DNA of 64,000 bases from Peptococcaceae bacterium UBA5752 (GCA_002419055.1 DIFI01000006.1:260937-324936); one strand, 5' to 3'; positions 39,983 to 48,970 are shown, counted from the stretch's first letter. Made by a program: numbers and translations. The notes: generated from the letters alone by a model not told the origin.

Positions 39983-41239
39983 TTATTCCTCTTCTTGTTC
40001 CAGCAACTCAATCTCAGCCTTCTGCACTACTTTCTCATCGGCGTGCAGCACTGTAACTTTGAGCCCATCTGCAATAAAAACCTCTTCCGCCTTGGGGATA
40101 TTATCGAGGATTTCAATGATCCAACCATTAACCGTAACTGCATCATAATCAAAATGAGAGCTATTGACGCCCAGCATATCAAACATGTCTTCAAGATTTG
40201 CGGAGCCTGCGGCAATTACAGTATTATCATCTTTTACAACTATCGGCTCGATTACTTCGTCATGCTCGTCCCAAATTTCCCCGACCAACTCTTCCAAAAT
40301 ATCCTCAAGCGTTACTATACCTTCCGTGCCGCCAAATTCATCAAGCACTACCGCCAAATGAGACTTGGATTTTTGCAAGATGCGCAGCAATGTCGAAATC
40401 TTCATCGTCGTGCTGGCATAAACGATATTTTTAATAATCGGTTTGATCGAAGTCTCATTATAATGCTTTTGAGCTAAAAAGTCTTTTTCATGAATGACGC
40501 CAATAATCGAGTCAATCGAATTGCGGTAAACAGGTAGCCGTGAAAAACTGTTGATGACAAAAACTTCTTCAATCTCTTCCATTGAGTCATTTTCTTCAAC
40601 AGCAACAATATCGACACGCGGCGTTAATATATCTTCAACATCAAGGTCGTTAAACTCAATAGCGGAACGAATCAATTCACCTTCCATCGGGCCGATGCCG
40701 CCATCCGCTTCTGCTTCATCAACAATGGTGATTAGCTCATCTTCGGTTGTGCTGGTATTATCATCGAGGGTAAAAATTTTACGCATTAACATCAACCAAA
40801 ACGAAAAAAGAAAGTTCAAAGGCCAGAGAATTATCGCGAATAATTTTAATATCGGCGCCGATGATATCGCAACTTCTTCCGGTATTTGCCTAGCAAAGCT
40901 TTTGGGGGTTATTTCGCCAAATAACAATACGGCAATAGTCATTACCACAGTGGCATAAAAAACACCATTCTTTGGAGATAATGAAACAAACAGCGTTGTC
41001 GCCAAAGAAGCTGCTAATATATTAACGATGTTGTTACCGATTAACGTAGTATAGAGCAGCCGGTCATAGTTTTCCGCCATATTTAGCGCCCGTAAAGCCT
41101 TTTCATTACCATCATTAGCCATGGTTTTCAGCCGTGACCTATTTAGTCCGGTAAAGGCCGTTTCTGTCGCGGAGAAATAGGCGCTTAATATCAGTAAAAA
41201 TATTAAAATGACAACTATTCCGAAAATGTTGTCTTCCAC
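39983..41239 (-). CDS. CNNM/CorC-type ion transporter (hemolysin-related)
   Basis: 418 residues. N-terminal DUF21/CNNM membrane domain with about four helices (SAYFSATETAFTGLNRSRL is the family signature), two CBS domains (about 200-325: LTPRVDIVAVEEND and IGVIHEKDFLAQ) and a C-terminal CorC/HlyC domain (DEFGGTEGIVTLEDILEELVGEI). Bacterial members export Mg2+ or Co2+; the CBS pair senses nucleotide or magnesium. The 180-base leader with a terminator suggests metal-responsive transcription control. Confidence 0.92.
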   Translation of the reverse strand: MEDNIFGIVVILIFLLILSAYFSATETAFTGLNRSRLKTMANDGNEKALRALNMAENYDRLLYTTLIGNNIVNILAASLATTLFVSLSPKNGVFYATVVMTIAVLLFGEITPKSFARQIPEEVAISSAPILKLFAIILWPLNFLFSFWLMLMRKIFTLDDNTSTTEDELITIVDEAEADGGIGPMEGELIRSAIEFNDLDVEDILTPRVDIVAVEENDSMEEIEEVFVINSFSRLPVYRNSIDSIIGVIHEKDFLAQKHYNETSIKPIIKNIVYASTTMKISTLLRILQKSKSHLAVVLDEFGGTEGIVTLEDILEELVGEIWDEHDEVIEPIVVKDDNTVIAAGSANLEDMFDMLGVNSSHFDYDAVTVNGWIIEILDNIPKAEEVFIADGLKVTVLHADEKVVQKAEIELLEQEEE

Positions 41240-41272
41240 TTAAATTCCACTCCTTGTCTTATTTGGGAACAC

Positions 41273-41320
41273 AAAAAAGCACACTTGCGAGCAAGATAAA
41301 CCATCGCACAGCAGTGTGCT
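41273..41320 (-). terminator. Leader terminator of the CNNM gene
   Basis: On the minus strand AGCACACT...TGCGA and TCGCA-AGTGTGCT form a branched or bulged stem followed by TTTTTT, 34 bases before the start codon. Its place before rather than after a gene points to attenuation. Confidence 0.8.
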
Positions 41321-41420
41321 GAGCAAATATAATATTAATGTCGAAAGTTTGCTTCGGTAAAGGAACAAGTTCCACCGAACACACCTAAACCTTTCTTCTA
41401 CCAAGAATCATGTTAGAGAT

Positions 41421-41449
41421 ATTTTAGCATAATTTATTGTCTAATGCAA
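41421..41449 (-). promoter_or_regulatory. Promoter of the CNNM gene
   Basis: Minus strand TTGCAT (41449-41444), 17-base spacer, TAAAAT (41426-41421). The region 41240-41420 then forms a leader with hairpin TTCGGTGGAAC...GTTCC...ACCGAA (about 41381-41355) and the terminator at 41273; no known riboswitch class was recognised in it. Confidence 0.6.
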
Positions 41450-41494
41450 TAGTATTATTCAGTTATACGTTTATTGATACATAGGAGAGTATTT

Positions 41495-42208
41495 ATGAGG
41501 CCGATAATCGGCATTACGGTAGCAGAATATCAAGAATACCAAGGAATAAAGCTGCGTCAATATTATTATCATAGACTATGGCAAGCTGATGCATTACCAA
41601 TTTTGCTACCGCCGTTACCACTGGAGGCAGCAGCGATAACCATAGCTAAATTAGATGGCCTGCTGCTTTCCGGCGGCGGTGATATTGATCCACGGATCTT
41701 TGGCGAACAAGCACAGCCTTTGTTGCGCCATGTAGAATACGAGCGTGATATCTGGGAAATCGCCCTGGTTAAAGCAGCATGGCATCAGAACAAGCCTGTA
41801 TTGGGTATCTGCCGCGGAATGCAGCTGATCAATGTAGCATTAGGCGGCAACGTCTGGCAGGATCTTACCTATTATCCTCAACAATTACCGGCAGAACATG
41901 ACGGCAGCGAACACCAAGTATTTATAATACAACAACAGCTGGCAACTATCATGCGAGGCAACAGTCCAATAGTCAACAGCTTCCATCATCAGGCTGTGCG
42001 TCAAATCGCATCTGTATTAGAAGTGACAGCAACTGCAGTTGACGGAGTCGTCGAGGCAATATCAGCCAAAGATCAGCAACGCTGCATGATTGGCGTCCAA
42101 TGGCACCCGGAACGGATGGATAACAATGGACTGTTCGCTCTTTTAGCAGCCGAAAGTAGCAGGATATATGCTGCCAACGGCGAAGCTAATATCATCAAAT
42201 CTGAGTGA
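41495..42208 (+). CDS. Class I glutamine amidotransferase-like hydrolase (peptidase C26)
   Basis: 237 residues from ATG 41495 (AGGAGAG upstream). Gamma-glutamyl-gamma-aminobutyrate hydrolase/PuuD-like fold: LLLSGGGDIDPRIF, nucleophile Cys in LGICRGMQLINVALGG, and catalytic His-Glu in QWHPERM. Substrate unknown; such proteins hydrolyse gamma-glutamyl amides in polyamine or related catabolism. Its place before DNA repair and tRNA-modification genes is not informative. Confidence 0.88.
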   Translation: MRPIIGITVAEYQEYQGIKLRQYYYHRLWQADALPILLPPLPLEAAAITIAKLDGLLLSGGGDIDPRIFGEQAQPLLRHVEYERDIWEIALVKAAWHQNKPVLGICRGMQLINVALGGNVWQDLTYYPQQLPAEHDGSEHQVFIIQQQLATIMRGNSPIVNSFHHQAVRQIASVLEVTATAVDGVVEAISAKDQQRCMIGVQWHPERMDNNGLFALLAAESSRIYAANGEANIIKSE

Positions 42209-42215
42209 GGACGGC

Positions 42216-42818
42216 ATGAATTGCGCGCAAGCTCTTGAGCAACTAAAAGAACAAATCGGTGATTGTCAGCTTTGTGATCTGGCAACAGGTCGCCAGCATA
42301 TCGTCATTGGCCGCGGTGCACCGGCTGCCCGGATTATGCTGATTGGCGAAGGACCGGGAGCGGGTGAGGACAAGCAGGGTTTACCCTTTGTCGGACGCGC
42401 CGGTCAACTGCTTGACAAAATACTGGCCGCCGCCGAACTGCCGACAGAAGACACCTATATTTGCAATGTGGTCAAATGCCGTCCGCCCAACAATCGATTG
42501 CCTTTACCTGAAGAAGTATTAGTATGCAAGGCGTTTTTACGGAAACAAATCAAAATTGTCTATCCCCAAATTATTGTTTGTTTAGGAGCACTGGCAACTC
42601 AGGTTCTTGTTGACAAGCAAGCGAAAATTACCCGCGTGCGGGGACAATGGCTTAAAAAAGGTGCTTTTTGGATTATGCCAACCTTTCATCCGGCGGCATT
42701 ACTAAGGGATGAAAACAAAAAGCGCCTGGTCTGGCTGGATATGCAAGAAGTGCGCGACAAATACCGGCAATTGATCAAAGATGATCAAAGCAGGAGGTAC
42801 AGTGATGAAAACGATTAG
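42216..42818 (+). CDS. Uracil-DNA glycosylase, family 4
   Basis: 200 residues from ATG 42216 (GAGGACGG upstream). Iron-sulfur UDG: CQLC pair near the N-terminus and later Cys in VVKC and EVLVC complete the 4Fe-4S site; GEGPGAGEDKQGLPFVGRAG is the catalytic motif and PTFHPAALLR the second one. Removes uracil from DNA. Overlaps tsaE by 14 bases. Confidence 0.93.
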   Translation: MNCAQALEQLKEQIGDCQLCDLATGRQHIVIGRGAPAARIMLIGEGPGAGEDKQGLPFVGRAGQLLDKILAAAELPTEDTYICNVVKCRPPNNRLPLPEEVLVCKAFLRKQIKIVYPQIIVCLGALATQVLVDKQAKITRVRGQWLKKGAFWIMPTFHPAALLRDENKKRLVWLDMQEVRDKYRQLIKDDQSRRYSDEND

Positions 42819-43308
42819 TATCACTACAAATTCTCCGCGGCAGACTTTTAGTTTAGCACAAACAATCGGGAAACTTATGCCCCGTGGTAGCGTCATTGCA
42901 GCTTACGGCGGCCTTGGCATGGGCAAAACATTGTTTGCTCAAGGGTTGGCAAAAGGCTTGAATATTAAAGAAAACGTAGTCAGCCCGACCTTTATCTTTT
43001 TTTGCGATTATCAGGGGGACAAACCCTTTTGTCATATTGATGCTTATCGTACCGAAGATCTTGAGCGGGAAGATATCGAACAAATAGGTTTTGGTGAGTG
43101 TTTTACAAAGCAAAAGGTAACTTTTATTGAATGGCCGCTCTTCATCGAATATCTGCTGCCGGTAGATACTATTAAAATGACCATCAGCAGGGAAGATGAA
43201 AGCGATGAACAATCGCGGCGGCTGCAATTTCGCTTTGATGAACGGCAGAACCAGTGGCTGGTAACCGCCTTGGAGCAATACCTGGCTGCAAAGGAGAACA
43301 GTAAATGA
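42805..43308 (+). CDS. tsaE: tRNA threonylcarbamoyladenosine biosynthesis ATPase TsaE
   Basis: 167 residues from ATG 42805, seven bases after AGGAGG. P-loop GGLGMGKT (usual form G-x-LGAGKT), VVSPTF and HIDAYR, FIEWP with the conserved Glu-Trp. Works with TsaB and TsaD to make t6A37 on ANN-decoding tRNAs. Overlaps tsaB by four bases. Confidence 0.95.
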   Translation: MKTISITTNSPRQTFSLAQTIGKLMPRGSVIAAYGGLGMGKTLFAQGLAKGLNIKENVVSPTFIFFCDYQGDKPFCHIDAYRTEDLEREDIEQIGFGECFTKQKVTFIEWPLFIEYLLPVDTIKMTISREDESDEQSRRLQFRFDERQNQWLVTALEQYLAAKENSK

Positions 43309-44009
43309 ATATATTGGCAATAGATACTGCAACCAGCAGTCTAAGCGCAGCAATAGCCAATCAAGATCAGATAATAGCTCAGTTTGCACTCGATGTGGGC
43401 AAAACTCATTCCGCTAGTTTCTTGCCGATGTTAGATAGTATGCTCATCAATAGCGGCCTAAAAATATCAGATATGGATGCAATTGCAGTTACAGTTGGCC
43501 CCGGCTCTTTTACCGGGCTGAGAATAGGTGTTGCCACAGCCAAAGCTTGGGGACAATTGCTCGGTATCCCTTTGCTTGCTGTTAATAGTTTAGAGGCTAT
43601 GGCAGAGGCCACCGGCAGTGACGGCTTGGTTTGTCCGATCTTTGATGCCCGCCGCGACGAAGTCTATACGGCCCTCTTCGACCGCCATCAGCGAATCTTA
43701 CCTGACCGGGCAGTGGCACCACAGCAACTGGCGGACGAACTGGCAGCTTACGATAGGCCGGTACTTATGGCCGGTGACGGATTAAAAAGCTACCAACAGA
43801 TCATGTCAGCAGTACTGGGAGATAAACTGCAACTGGCGGCTGAGCCTGTTCGCTATGTCATGGCAGCGGCGGCGGCAGTACTCGGCAAAGAAAAATATGC
43901 TTGCAGCCAATTCACCAATCCTGTTTTGCTTCAGCCCATCTATCTGCGCCTTTCCGAGGCAGAGGAACGCAAATTAGCTTTAATGCAGAAAGCAGTATCC
44001 GATGATTAG
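43305..44009 (+). CDS. tsaB: tRNA t6A biosynthesis protein TsaB
   Basis: 234 residues. Inactive ASKHA-fold paralogue of TsaD: LAIDTATSSLSAAI, KTHSASFLPMLDSML, VTVGPGSFTGLRIGVATAK. Forms the TsaBD core complex. Overlaps rimI by eight bases. Confidence 0.95.
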   Translation: MNILAIDTATSSLSAAIANQDQIIAQFALDVGKTHSASFLPMLDSMLINSGLKISDMDAIAVTVGPGSFTGLRIGVATAKAWGQLLGIPLLAVNSLEAMAEATGSDGLVCPIFDARRDEVYTALFDRHQRILPDRAVAPQQLADELAAYDRPVLMAGDGLKSYQQIMSAVLGDKLQLAAEPVRYVMAAAAAVLGKEKYACSQFTNPVLLQPIYLRLSEAEERKLALMQKAVSDD

Positions 44010-44466
44010 CAATAATATAAACCGTTTAACAATTACAGATATTAATTCAATATTAACTGTAGAACGCGCCAGCTTTTCTATGCCATGGAGTGAGGACTCT
44101 TATCGTTTTGAGCTGACCCAAAATCCTTTGTCTTATTATTGGGGATGTTTTGACGAGCAGCGCTTAGTTGGTTTTATCGGTTTTTGGTTAATTATAGACG
44201 AAGCCCATATCGCCAATGTAGCAGTTGATCAGCAATATCGTCGCCGCGGTATCGGTGAACTGCTGCTGCGTTTTACTTTTGCCGACGCTATGGCTAAAGG
44301 TGCAAAAGGCATCACTCTTGAGGTCAGAGAAAGCAATCAGATAGCAATCAATTTATATCAAAAACTGGGCTTTACAGAAGCCGGACGACGCCCACACTAT
44401 TACAGCGATAACGATGAGGCTGCAATCATTATGTGGAAACATTTTGCGGGAGATCAAAATGAGTAA
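44002..44466 (+). CDS. rimI: Ribosomal protein S18-alanine N-acetyltransferase RimI-like
   Basis: 154 residues, GNAT fold. VDQQYRRRGIGELLL binds acetyl-CoA; ASFSMPWSEDSYRFEL and EVRESNQIAINLYQKLGF are typical of RimI. Acetylates the N-terminus of S18. Conserved neighbour of tsaB and tsaD in many bacteria; overlaps tsaD by eight bases. Confidence 0.93.
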   Translation: MISNNINRLTITDINSILTVERASFSMPWSEDSYRFELTQNPLSYYWGCFDEQRLVGFIGFWLIIDEAHIANVAVDQQYRRRGIGELLLRFTFADAMAKGAKGITLEVRESNQIAINLYQKLGFTEAGRRPHYYSDNDEAAIIMWKHFAGDQNE

Positions 44467-45478
44467 TAATATTAAAATACTGGCAATTGAAAGCAGTTGT
44501 GACGAGACAGCAGCCGCGGTCGTGGTAAATGGCCGGGAAGTGCTATCCAATATCATTGCATCGCAAATACCGGTTCACAGAGAATATGGAGGCGTAGTGC
44601 CGGAGATTGCTTCCCGCCGCCACTTAGAGGCGATTAATCTGGTAGTAGAGCAGGCATTAGAAGATGCCGGCGTAGAATTTGCCGAGCTTGATGCTATCGC
44701 AGTAACATATGGTCCGGGATTAGTCGGGGCGCTGCTGGTCGGCGTTTCCTATGCCAAAGCACTGGCTTTCGCTCTTAATAAACCTCTAATTGCCGTCAAT
44801 CACTGGCATGGTCATATAGCCGCCATCCGCATAGAGCATCAGCTTCCTTCACGTTATCTGGCCTTAGTCGTTTCCGGCAGTCACAGCGGTTTGCTAATTG
44901 ACGGAGAATCGCAACAGTTTTTAGGTTCCAGTCGCGATGACGCAGCCGGCGAGGCATTTGATAAGATTGCCAGAGCGCTGGGTTTGCCCTATCCTGGCGG
45001 ACCGGAAATAGAAAAGGCCGCAGCCCGCGGCAACAGAGATTATTATCATTTCCCCCGTGCATTTCTTGAAGAAAAAAGTTACGATTTCAGCTTCAGCGGC
45101 TTGAAATCGTCAGTGTTAAATTATCTTAATCGTCGCAGGATGCAGGGTGATGCTCCTTGTACGGATGAGATCGATCATATTGCAGCAGCTTCCCAGGAGG
45201 CGATTGTCGATGTGTTGGCTGCAAAAGCACTGGCGGCAGCGCTACAATATCAGCTGAACACTATTGCAGTTGTCGGCGGAGTAGCGGCGAATAACCGCTT
45301 ATTTGACATTTTAAGCGAACGGACGGCCGCCAATAATATCAGCGTTATCAGGCCCTCCTCCATTTACTGTACCGATAACGCCGCAATGATTGGAGTTGCC
45401 GCTTACGATAAATGGCTAAGCAAGGATTTTGCTGATTTTACGCTTAATGCCTCTCCTCGACTGCCATTAGTGTATTAG
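44459..45478 (+). CDS. tsaD: tRNA N6-threonylcarbamoyltransferase TsaD
   Basis: 339 residues from ATG 44459 (GGGAGAT upstream). AIESSCDETAAAVV, SQIPVHREYGGVVPEIASRRH, NHWHGH with the metal-binding His pair, VVSGSHSGL, GLPYPGGPEIEKAA, VVGGVAANNRL and CTDNAAMIG. Transfers threonylcarbamoyl to A37 of tRNA. Last gene of the tsaE-tsaB-rimI-tsaD set, each overlapping the next. Confidence 0.97.
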   Translation: MSNNIKILAIESSCDETAAAVVVNGREVLSNIIASQIPVHREYGGVVPEIASRRHLEAINLVVEQALEDAGVEFAELDAIAVTYGPGLVGALLVGVSYAKALAFALNKPLIAVNHWHGHIAAIRIEHQLPSRYLALVVSGSHSGLLIDGESQQFLGSSRDDAAGEAFDKIARALGLPYPGGPEIEKAAARGNRDYYHFPRAFLEEKSYDFSFSGLKSSVLNYLNRRRMQGDAPCTDEIDHIAAASQEAIVDVLAAKALAAALQYQLNTIAVVGGVAANNRLFDILSERTAANNISVIRPSSIYCTDNAAMIGVAAYDKWLSKDFADFTLNASPRLPLVY

Positions 45479-45490
45479 CATTATATCTAA

Positions 45491-45522
45491 ATAAATAAGC
45501 CGGCAATCGCCGGCTTATTTTA
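45491..45522. terminator. Bidirectional terminator after tsaD
   Basis: AAATAAGCCGGC, loop AATC, GCCGGCTTATTT; flanking A and T tracts. Shared with the convergent ferritin-like gene. Confidence 0.9.
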
Positions 45523-46020
45523 CATACGGTTAAGAAAACCCTCGAATATTTTAATATGATTCTCCTCATCAAGTATAATACGTTCTAAAACCTTTTTAAC
45601 AAACATATCATCAATCTGCGATATGTTCACTCGATAAGTACGAATCGCCTGCTGTTCGGCTTTGATATTTTCCATCAGAAAGCGCCGTGGATTCTGCAAA
45701 TATAATGGATAACGCCCGCTCCAATAGGCACGGTTTTTCCCGCCCATCACACGAAATTGCGGATCACCGCCAAGATCGGTAATCAGCTCGCCAATCATTT
45801 CCAAATGATGCATTTCTACTACTGCGATACATTCCAAGGCTGAAGCCAGTTCTTTATTGCTGCTGCTAATAATTAAATGTTGATATAAATATTGAGTTAT
45901 TGCCGTCATTTCACTGACTACTCCGGCAAAATCTTGTGATAAAATTGCCGCATATCGTAGATTTCGACCTTCAGTCTTAACAGGTGGATAAGCTATGTTT
46001 AATTCACAATTAAATTCCAT
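45520..46020 (-). CDS. Ferritin-like/rubrerythrin-type di-iron protein
   Basis: 166 residues. Four-helix bundle with metal-ligand pattern: EMTAITQYLYQH, VVEMHHLEMIGELITDLGG, ENIKAEQQAIRTYR and ILDEENHIKIFEG (E, E-x-x-H, E, E-x-x-H). No rubredoxin domain. Families of this kind include bacterioferritin-like and manganese-catalase-like proteins; the exact function is not clear. Possibly involved in iron or peroxide handling. Confidence 0.8.
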   Translation of the reverse strand: MEFNCELNIAYPPVKTEGRNLRYAAILSQDFAGVVSEMTAITQYLYQHLIISSSNKELASALECIAVVEMHHLEMIGELITDLGGDPQFRVMGGKNRAYWSGRYPLYLQNPRRFLMENIKAEQQAIRTYRVNISQIDDMFVKKVLERIILDEENHIKIFEGFLNRM

Positions 46021-46101
46021 AACATCACCCTATCATTTTCAATTTGCCATATTATATGCAACATCAGGCTAATACAATTCTAAGAAAATCCGACATCAAT
46101 G

Positions 46102-46131
46102 TTGACAAAAGATTGCTTCGTTTGTTATACT
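46102..46131 (+). promoter_or_regulatory. Promoter upstream of the symporter leader
   Basis: TTGACA (46102-46107), 18-base spacer, TATACT (46126-46131). A second TATAAT occurs further down at about 46177 without a clear -35. Confidence 0.7.
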
Positions 46132-46224
46132 TGTCTTAATGTGGATATGGTATCCGCTGTATGGTGGTGTTACGGTATAATATTTTAGTATTAAATTCTA
46201 TTGTAATATGGGAGGAAGGTAGCA

Positions 46225-46326
46225 ATGTATAGAAGATTTTCTTTGGCATGGTCTTGTTGTGCTTCGGCTTGTTATTTGACAAGCGGCGCCGGCGGCCTGC
46301 TTTTTTATTGCCCTTCAATACTGTAA
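46225..46326 (+). CDS. Short Cys-containing ORF upstream of the symporter
   Basis: 33 codons with a strong ribosome site (GGGAGGAAGG) and promoter upstream. Peptide begins MYRRFSLAWSCCASACYLTS and ends LLFYCPSIL: four Cys. A terminator-like hairpin lies inside the coding region (46281-46306), so translation through it should influence read-through to the symporter gene 33 bases later. Could be a leader peptide sensing Cys-tRNA or simply a small peptide; no family recognised. Confidence 0.5.
   Translation: MYRRFSLAWSCCASACYLTSGAGGLLFYCPSIL
46281..46306 (+). terminator. Terminator-like hairpin inside the leader ORF
   Basis: AAGCGGC and GCC-T-GCTT form a seven-pair stem with one bulge, followed by TTTTTT. 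An alternative upstream hairpin GCTTGT...ACAAGC (46267-46284) shares its first arm bases. Confidence 0.5.
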
Positions 46327-46358
46327 ATCATATTAAAAAACATAAAAGGGTGATAAAA

Positions 46359-47909
46359 ATGGGAATTAAACTAGGATTATTGTTAATATTTTTTGCCATA
46401 CTTATTGTGACAGGAGCCTACTCCCACCGAAAAGTCAACAATGTCAATGATTTTGTGCTAGGTGGCCGTTCTATTGGGCCTTGGATGTCGGCCTTTGCTT
46501 ACGGCACTACTTACTTCTCCGCCGTAGTGTTTGTCGGCTATGCCGGACAATTCGGCTGGAAATACGGTATTTCGTCTTTTTGGATAGGTATTGGCAATGC
46601 CTTTATCGGTTCACTGCTGGCTTGGGTAGTACTCGGTAGACGCACCCGGATAATGACAAATCATCTCTCGGCTGCAACTATGCCGTCATTTTTTTCCAGC
46701 CGCTTCAATAGTACTAAATTAAAAATTGTCGCCTCCGCTATTATTTTTATCTTCTTAATCCCCTATACCGCCTCTGTCTATAATGGCCTTTCGCTGCTCT
46801 TTGGCATGGCCTTCAATATGCCTTATGCGGCATGCTTAATCGTTATGGCAGCATTAACCTGCATCTATGTAGTACTAGGCGGATATGTTGCAACAGCTTT
46901 AACCGACTTTATTGAAGGCATCATTATGCTCTTTGGCATCATACTTGTTATCGGCAGCGTACTGGTTGGACAAGGCGGTTTCACCCATGCAATTCAGCAG
47001 CTTTCTTTGATTAGTTGCGAAACAGCGGTTGGTCAACAAGGCATTTTTACCTCATTTTTCGGCCCCGACCCGCTCAACTTGCTCGGCGTTGTTATATTGA
47101 CATCACTCGGTGCCTGGGGTATGCCGCAAATGGTACATAAATTCTATGCCATCAGCAGTGAAAAGGCTATCACTACCGGCACCGTTGTTTCCACAATCTT
47201 TGCTCTCATCGTAGCCGGTGGCTGCTATTTCCTCGGCGGATTTGGTCGGCTTTTCGATAACCCTTCGTTCCATGATGCTGCAGGCGGCGTGATTTATGAC
47301 TCGATCATCCCTCATATGCTCTCAACATTACCTGACATAGTTATCGGCATAGTATTAATGCTGGTGTTATCGGCCTCAATGTCAACGCTGGCTTCTTTGG
47401 TCTTAACCTCAAGCTCAACAATAACGCTCGATTTTATTAAACATTCTCTATTTAAAGACATGAGTAACCGCACTACTTTGTTAGTACTTAGGTCACTTAT
47501 TGTTGTCTTTATTGTTGTATCGGTTATTATGGCACTCTTTAAGACCACTTTTATAGCTCAATTGATGGGTATTTCCTGGGGCGCCTTAGCCGGTTCATTC
47601 CTCGGTCCGCTAATCTACGGACTCTACTGGAAAAAAACAACCCCGGCTGCTGTATGGGCTTGCTTTGTCTCAGGCGTAGGTATCACGGTTACTAATCTGA
47701 TTTTTGGTTATATTGCTTCTCCGATTAATGCCGGAGCCCTTGCTATTCTTGTTGGTATGGTCATCGTGCCGGTAGTCAGCCTGATTAGCAAAAAAATGGC
47801 AAAGGAGAAAGTCGACGCCATATTTAGTTGTTATGATGAACAGTTAGTTGTCTCTAAGAGTCAGTCTTTGAAAAACAATGAGTTGGCTAATACCGGTACC
47901 GAAAATTAG
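46359..47909 (+). CDS. Sodium:solute symporter (SSS family)
   Basis: 516 residues from ATG 46359 (AAAGGGTG upstream); the longer frame overlaps the short leader ORF. About 13 membrane helices. FVLGGRSIGPWMSAFAYGTTYFSAVVFVGY is cut here to its core: GGRSIGPWMSAFAYG; also VVLGGYVATALTDFIEGIIM, GAWGMPQMVHKFY and LSASMSTLASLVLTSSS, typical of sodium-binding SSS transporters related to PutP/PanF. Substrate (amino acid, pantothenate or organic acid) cannot be told. Confidence 0.92.
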   Translation: MGIKLGLLLIFFAILIVTGAYSHRKVNNVNDFVLGGRSIGPWMSAFAYGTTYFSAVVFVGYAGQFGWKYGISSFWIGIGNAFIGSLLAWVVLGRRTRIMTNHLSAATMPSFFSSRFNSTKLKIVASAIIFIFLIPYTASVYNGLSLLFGMAFNMPYAACLIVMAALTCIYVVLGGYVATALTDFIEGIIMLFGIILVIGSVLVGQGGFTHAIQQLSLISCETAVGQQGIFTSFFGPDPLNLLGVVILTSLGAWGMPQMVHKFYAISSEKAITTGTVVSTIFALIVAGGCYFLGGFGRLFDNPSFHDAAGGVIYDSIIPHMLSTLPDIVIGIVLMLVLSASMSTLASLVLTSSSTITLDFIKHSLFKDMSNRTTLLVLRSLIVVFIVVSVIMALFKTTFIAQLMGISWGALAGSFLGPLIYGLYWKKTTPAAVWACFVSGVGITVTNLIFGYIASPINAGALAILVGMVIVPVVSLISKKMAKEKVDAIFSCYDEQLVVSKSQSLKNNELANTGTEN

Positions 47910-48848
47910 TTAATTACTATTCAACACTTCAGCGATAGCCTCTGCCAATATATTGGTAGAGGCTTTTGCTTGTTCAAGAGTATTGTCGGTTGAACCGATT
48001 TCCACCAAAATAGCTTGCGTAGACATATGTTGATTATAACGGCCGTTTTGCACTCGCACTCCCCGTAATATTCCTGGCTGCATTTTTTCCAGCGCTTGGC
48101 CGATTTGCTGTGAGAAGGCAAGGTTTTGCTGCCAATTAGGATGTTCGGCGCGCTTATTACTGCCCACTACCAGCATGACTTTGGCAATACTGCCACTATT
48201 TGTGGCTAAAACAGTACTGACACCTTCAACTGAACTATCTCGATGTACATCAATTAAAACTTTTACCGATGGATACTGTTTCTGTATCTGCTTGATAGTT
48301 TGCAAAGAATTAGCATAAGAAGAACTCCAATCAGGGTAATCATGAAGTTTATCGCTAATGACCGAAGCATAACCTTGAGCAACCAAAGATTGCTGCAAAG
48401 ATAATGCTACCTGATAAACGCCGCCAAGTGTCGATTTAGTACGCTCAGCGCCACTGTACCCTTCGGTTCCATGTGTACAATAAATAGCAATCAAAGGCTC
48501 CGACGAATCAGCCGCAGTTTCGGTAGCCTCATTTTGCTCCGCAGTCGACTCCGGTTCTAATAGCAAAATATTACTGTTGGCTTCATAAACTTGTTCGGCA
48601 GCCGTCGGCTGCGACGCGAGATCCTCCTCTATTACAGATAGTCCCGCTGTCACCAGCAGCATTTGCTCTGTATCAAAATCAGAGTCGTTAACCACTTCGC
48701 TAAATGGCAATACTGTTGAAACCAGCAATGGTGAACATAACTTCTCAAGCAATAAAGAAGGTAGTCCATAATAACCGATTACCATACCAATAACCGAAAA
48801 TATAACTATTATTAAAATAATGCTTTTTTTGCTGCAGTCGCGCAACAA
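47910..48848 (-). CDS. spoIIP: SpoIIP-type N-acetylmuramoyl-L-alanine amidase
   Basis: 312 residues, one N-terminal membrane segment (about 11-31) then an extracytoplasmic domain. SpoIIP motifs: IYCTHGTEGY, VLIDVHRDSS, VGSNKRAEHPNW, YNQHMSTQAILVEIGS and DNTLEQA. In Bacillus SpoIIP with SpoIID and SpoIIM hydrolyses septal peptidoglycan during engulfment. Evidence that the organism belongs to a spore-forming lineage. The stop is immediately next to the convergent symporter stop, with no separate terminator between them. Confidence 0.92.
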   Translation of the reverse strand: MLRDCSKKSIILIIVIFSVIGMVIGYYGLPSLLLEKLCSPLLVSTVLPFSEVVNDSDFDTEQMLLVTAGLSVIEEDLASQPTAAEQVYEANSNILLLEPESTAEQNEATETAADSSEPLIAIYCTHGTEGYSGAERTKSTLGGVYQVALSLQQSLVAQGYASVISDKLHDYPDWSSSYANSLQTIKQIQKQYPSVKVLIDVHRDSSVEGVSTVLATNSGSIAKVMLVVGSNKRAEHPNWQQNLAFSQQIGQALEKMQPGILRGVRVQNGRYNQHMSTQAILVEIGSTDNTLEQAKASTNILAEAIAEVLNSN

Positions 48849-48921
48849 TATCTCCCACCCTTGATTTCACACATACTGCTTATTCATATGCTGACAAAGT
48901 TGGCCGCATTACCAAGATAAC

Positions 48922-48957
48922 AAAAAGGCTGCAAGCAATTATGCTTGCAGCCTTTTA
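48922..48957 (-). terminator. Terminator of rpsT
   Basis: AAAAGGCTGCAAGCA and TGCTTGCAGCCTTTT, loop ATTA-like, T-run on the minus strand. Confidence 0.9.
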
Positions 48958-48970
48958 TATAGTATTACTA

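Noticed and set aside
41355..41390. T-box motif in the CNNM leader (GGTGGAAC)
   Set aside because: The match is only partial: the bases continue as TTGTTCC instead of CGCG, there is no stem I or specifier structure, and the gene is not an amino-acid gene.
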